The notes under the pieces were generated by a model. It saw nothing but the letters and a program-made list of their open reading frames with translations, did not search any database and was not told where the DNA came from. A stretch of DNA of 64,000 nucleotides, from assembly GCF_005870085.1 (NCBI RefSeq), contig NZ_SZNM01000007.1:62001-126000 (forward strand), read 5' to 3'. The position numbers were made by a program, and so were the translations under genes. Position 1 is the stretch's first letter. Every line of letters begins with the position of its first letter. This DNA is from Aquibacillus sediminis (GTDB lineage: Bacteria; Bacillota; Bacilli; Bacillales; Amphibacillaceae). Positions 63,146-64,000 of the stretch are shown piece after piece.

Positions 63146-64000
63146 ATGAACACTTACCTAACAGAAAATGACATTAGAAGAACCGCTCATTTGTTAATAG
63201 ATGAGTATAAAGTTGATGAAAATCTACTGATTAAATTTATTGGAAAAGAGAAATATGTGCAGTTAAATAATATGCTAATAGAATTAGAAGAAGGACAAAT
63301 GGATAAATACCAATTAGTACGAATGCTAATTGTTGAAAAAGGCCCACACTTATTTGCCGGTAGCGATGACGTGGTTAGAAAATTAAGGTCCTATCTTCTC
63401 AAACAACTTGAAGATAATAAATTAATTCAATTATATGAGCGAAACCCTATAAGTAATAAAAAGATAAAATCACCTTCTTATATGCCGAATGCACTTGCAA
63501 ATAAAAGATGGGTGATGGGAAAAGGATGGGCTAGAGATTTTGTTCAGACACTAGGTTTTCCACTGATCTTCTCTGGTATTTCTTCTCCAAAGGATCATAG
63601 TACAGATCCAATTCAAGATATAGAGCCAAGAAAAATCGTTCCTCCATTAGTCGAATATCAAAAAGGTTTAAAAGAAAAAATGCTGTCGGTTTTAAATCAA
63701 GAACGGAATAAAACTAGATGTGTGGTTACCTTACCAACTGGTGGTGGAAAAACGAGAATAGCAGTAGAAAGTTTTATTGATTGGATGCAACCCCGTTTTA
63801 ATGAAGGAAAGTATTTATTATGGATTGCGCAGGGAGAAGAACTATGTGAGCAGGCTATTTCATGCATAGCAGATATGTGGCAAGATCGTGAATTTCCTGA
63901 GACACTTCGTGTGTATCGTTATTTTGGTGGAAAAAATGTAAAAGAAGATGAATTAATTGGTGGTGCAGTTATTGCGAGCATCCAACAATTATATACGCGA
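63146..64000 (+). CDS. SF2 helicase-like protein, 3' truncated by window
   Basis: The frame is open from ATG 63146, eight bases after GGAG, to the window end (285 codons). The N-terminal 170 residues are helical (YLTENDIRRTAHLLIDEYKV at the start) and of unknown type. Then come EYQKGLKEKMLSVLNQERNK, a Q-motif-like lead-in, and Walker A TLPTGGGKTRIAVESFIDW near 196-214. LLWIAQGEELCEQA and GGAVIASIQQLY continue as in SF2 motifs Ia-Ib. The DEAH box would lie beyond the window. Next to Shedu and GmrSD-like genes, a defence role is plausible. Confidence 0.85.
   Translation, partial: MNTYLTENDIRRTAHLLIDEYKVDENLLIKFIGKEKYVQLNNMLIELEEGQMDKYQLVRMLIVEKGPHLFAGSDDVVRKLRSYLLKQLEDNKLIQLYERNPISNKKIKSPSYMPNALANKRWVMGKGWARDFVQTLGFPLIFSGISSPKDHSTDPIQDIEPRKIVPPLVEYQKGLKEKMLSVLNQERNKTRCVVTLPTGGGKTRIAVESFIDWMQPRFNEGKYLLWIAQGEELCEQAISCIADMWQDREFPETLRVYRYFGGKNVKEDELIGGAVIASIQQLYTR

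Overview
The window looks like chromosome from a low-GC, endospore-forming Bacillaceae, probably a halotolerant genus in the Oceanobacillus/Virgibacillus group. The evidence is the AT-rich sequence, strong Shine-Dalgarno sites, many TTG/GTG starts, a complete gerA-type spore-germinant receptor operon (43.5-47.6 kb), an OpuAC-type glycine betaine binding protein, and families of dispersed small inverted repeats. The genus is inferred. The rest is mostly read directly from the sequence.

Layout. (1) 1-11.1 kb is a catabolic locus: a nitrilase-like protein that lacks its catalytic Cys, an aldehyde dehydrogenase, a TRAP transporter (DctQ, DctM, DctP), a PucR-type activator, an S15/CocE-type hydrolase, a cyclic amidohydrolase and an RraA-type aldolase. 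(2) 11.1-15.2 kb holds an orphan OpuAC, a decayed IS200/IS605-type tnpB element, an SDR oxidoreductase and gene debris. (3) 15.4-27.4 kb is a beta-glucoside locus: CUT1 ABC importer, YesM/YesN-type two-component system, two GH1 enzymes, a zinc-motif-less ROK kinase resembling BglK, and a GH4 6-phospho-glycosidase. The likely logic is uptake by ABC transporter, phosphorylation by the ROK kinase, then cleavage of the phospho-sugar; two cre-like boxes suggest CcpA control. (4) 28.2-38.5 kb is a second organic-acid locus: GntR regulator, class III CoA-transferase, HMG-CoA-lyase-like enzyme, RraA aldolase behind a 19-codon overlapping leader ORF, 6PGDH-like dehydrogenase, TctCBA transporter, Ldh2-type dehydrogenase, an unknown protein and an MFS transporter.

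(5) 38.5-43.2 kb carries codB-codA (cytosine permease and deaminase) on the minus strand, surrounded by broken MazG-like and HIT genes and a 71-aa unknown gene. (6) 43.2-47.6 kb is the gerA-gerC-gerB operon with a small divergent membrane protein. (7) 47.6-51.1 kb is debris and duplication: a nirD remnant, a second 71-aa gene, two more HIT copies, and a broken Rpn-family nuclease. (8) 51.2-53.5 kb is a polar amino-acid ABC importer. (9) 53.6-54.1 kb is a second, internally deleted tnpB element.

(10) 55.6-64 kb resembles a phage-defence island: a MazG-like pyrophosphohydrolase overlapping a PLD-nuclease/SF2-helicase fusion, a topoisomerase-type zinc ribbon, a winged-helix plus PD-(D/E)XK-like protein, a frameshifted DUF262/HNH (GmrSD-like) protein, a Shedu (SduA/DUF4263) nuclease, and the start of another SF2 helicase running off the window. 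This is the best candidate for an undescribed system. The other notable novelty is a 113-bp, strongly structured block upstream of both tnpB remnants whose only changes between copies fall in loops or linkers.
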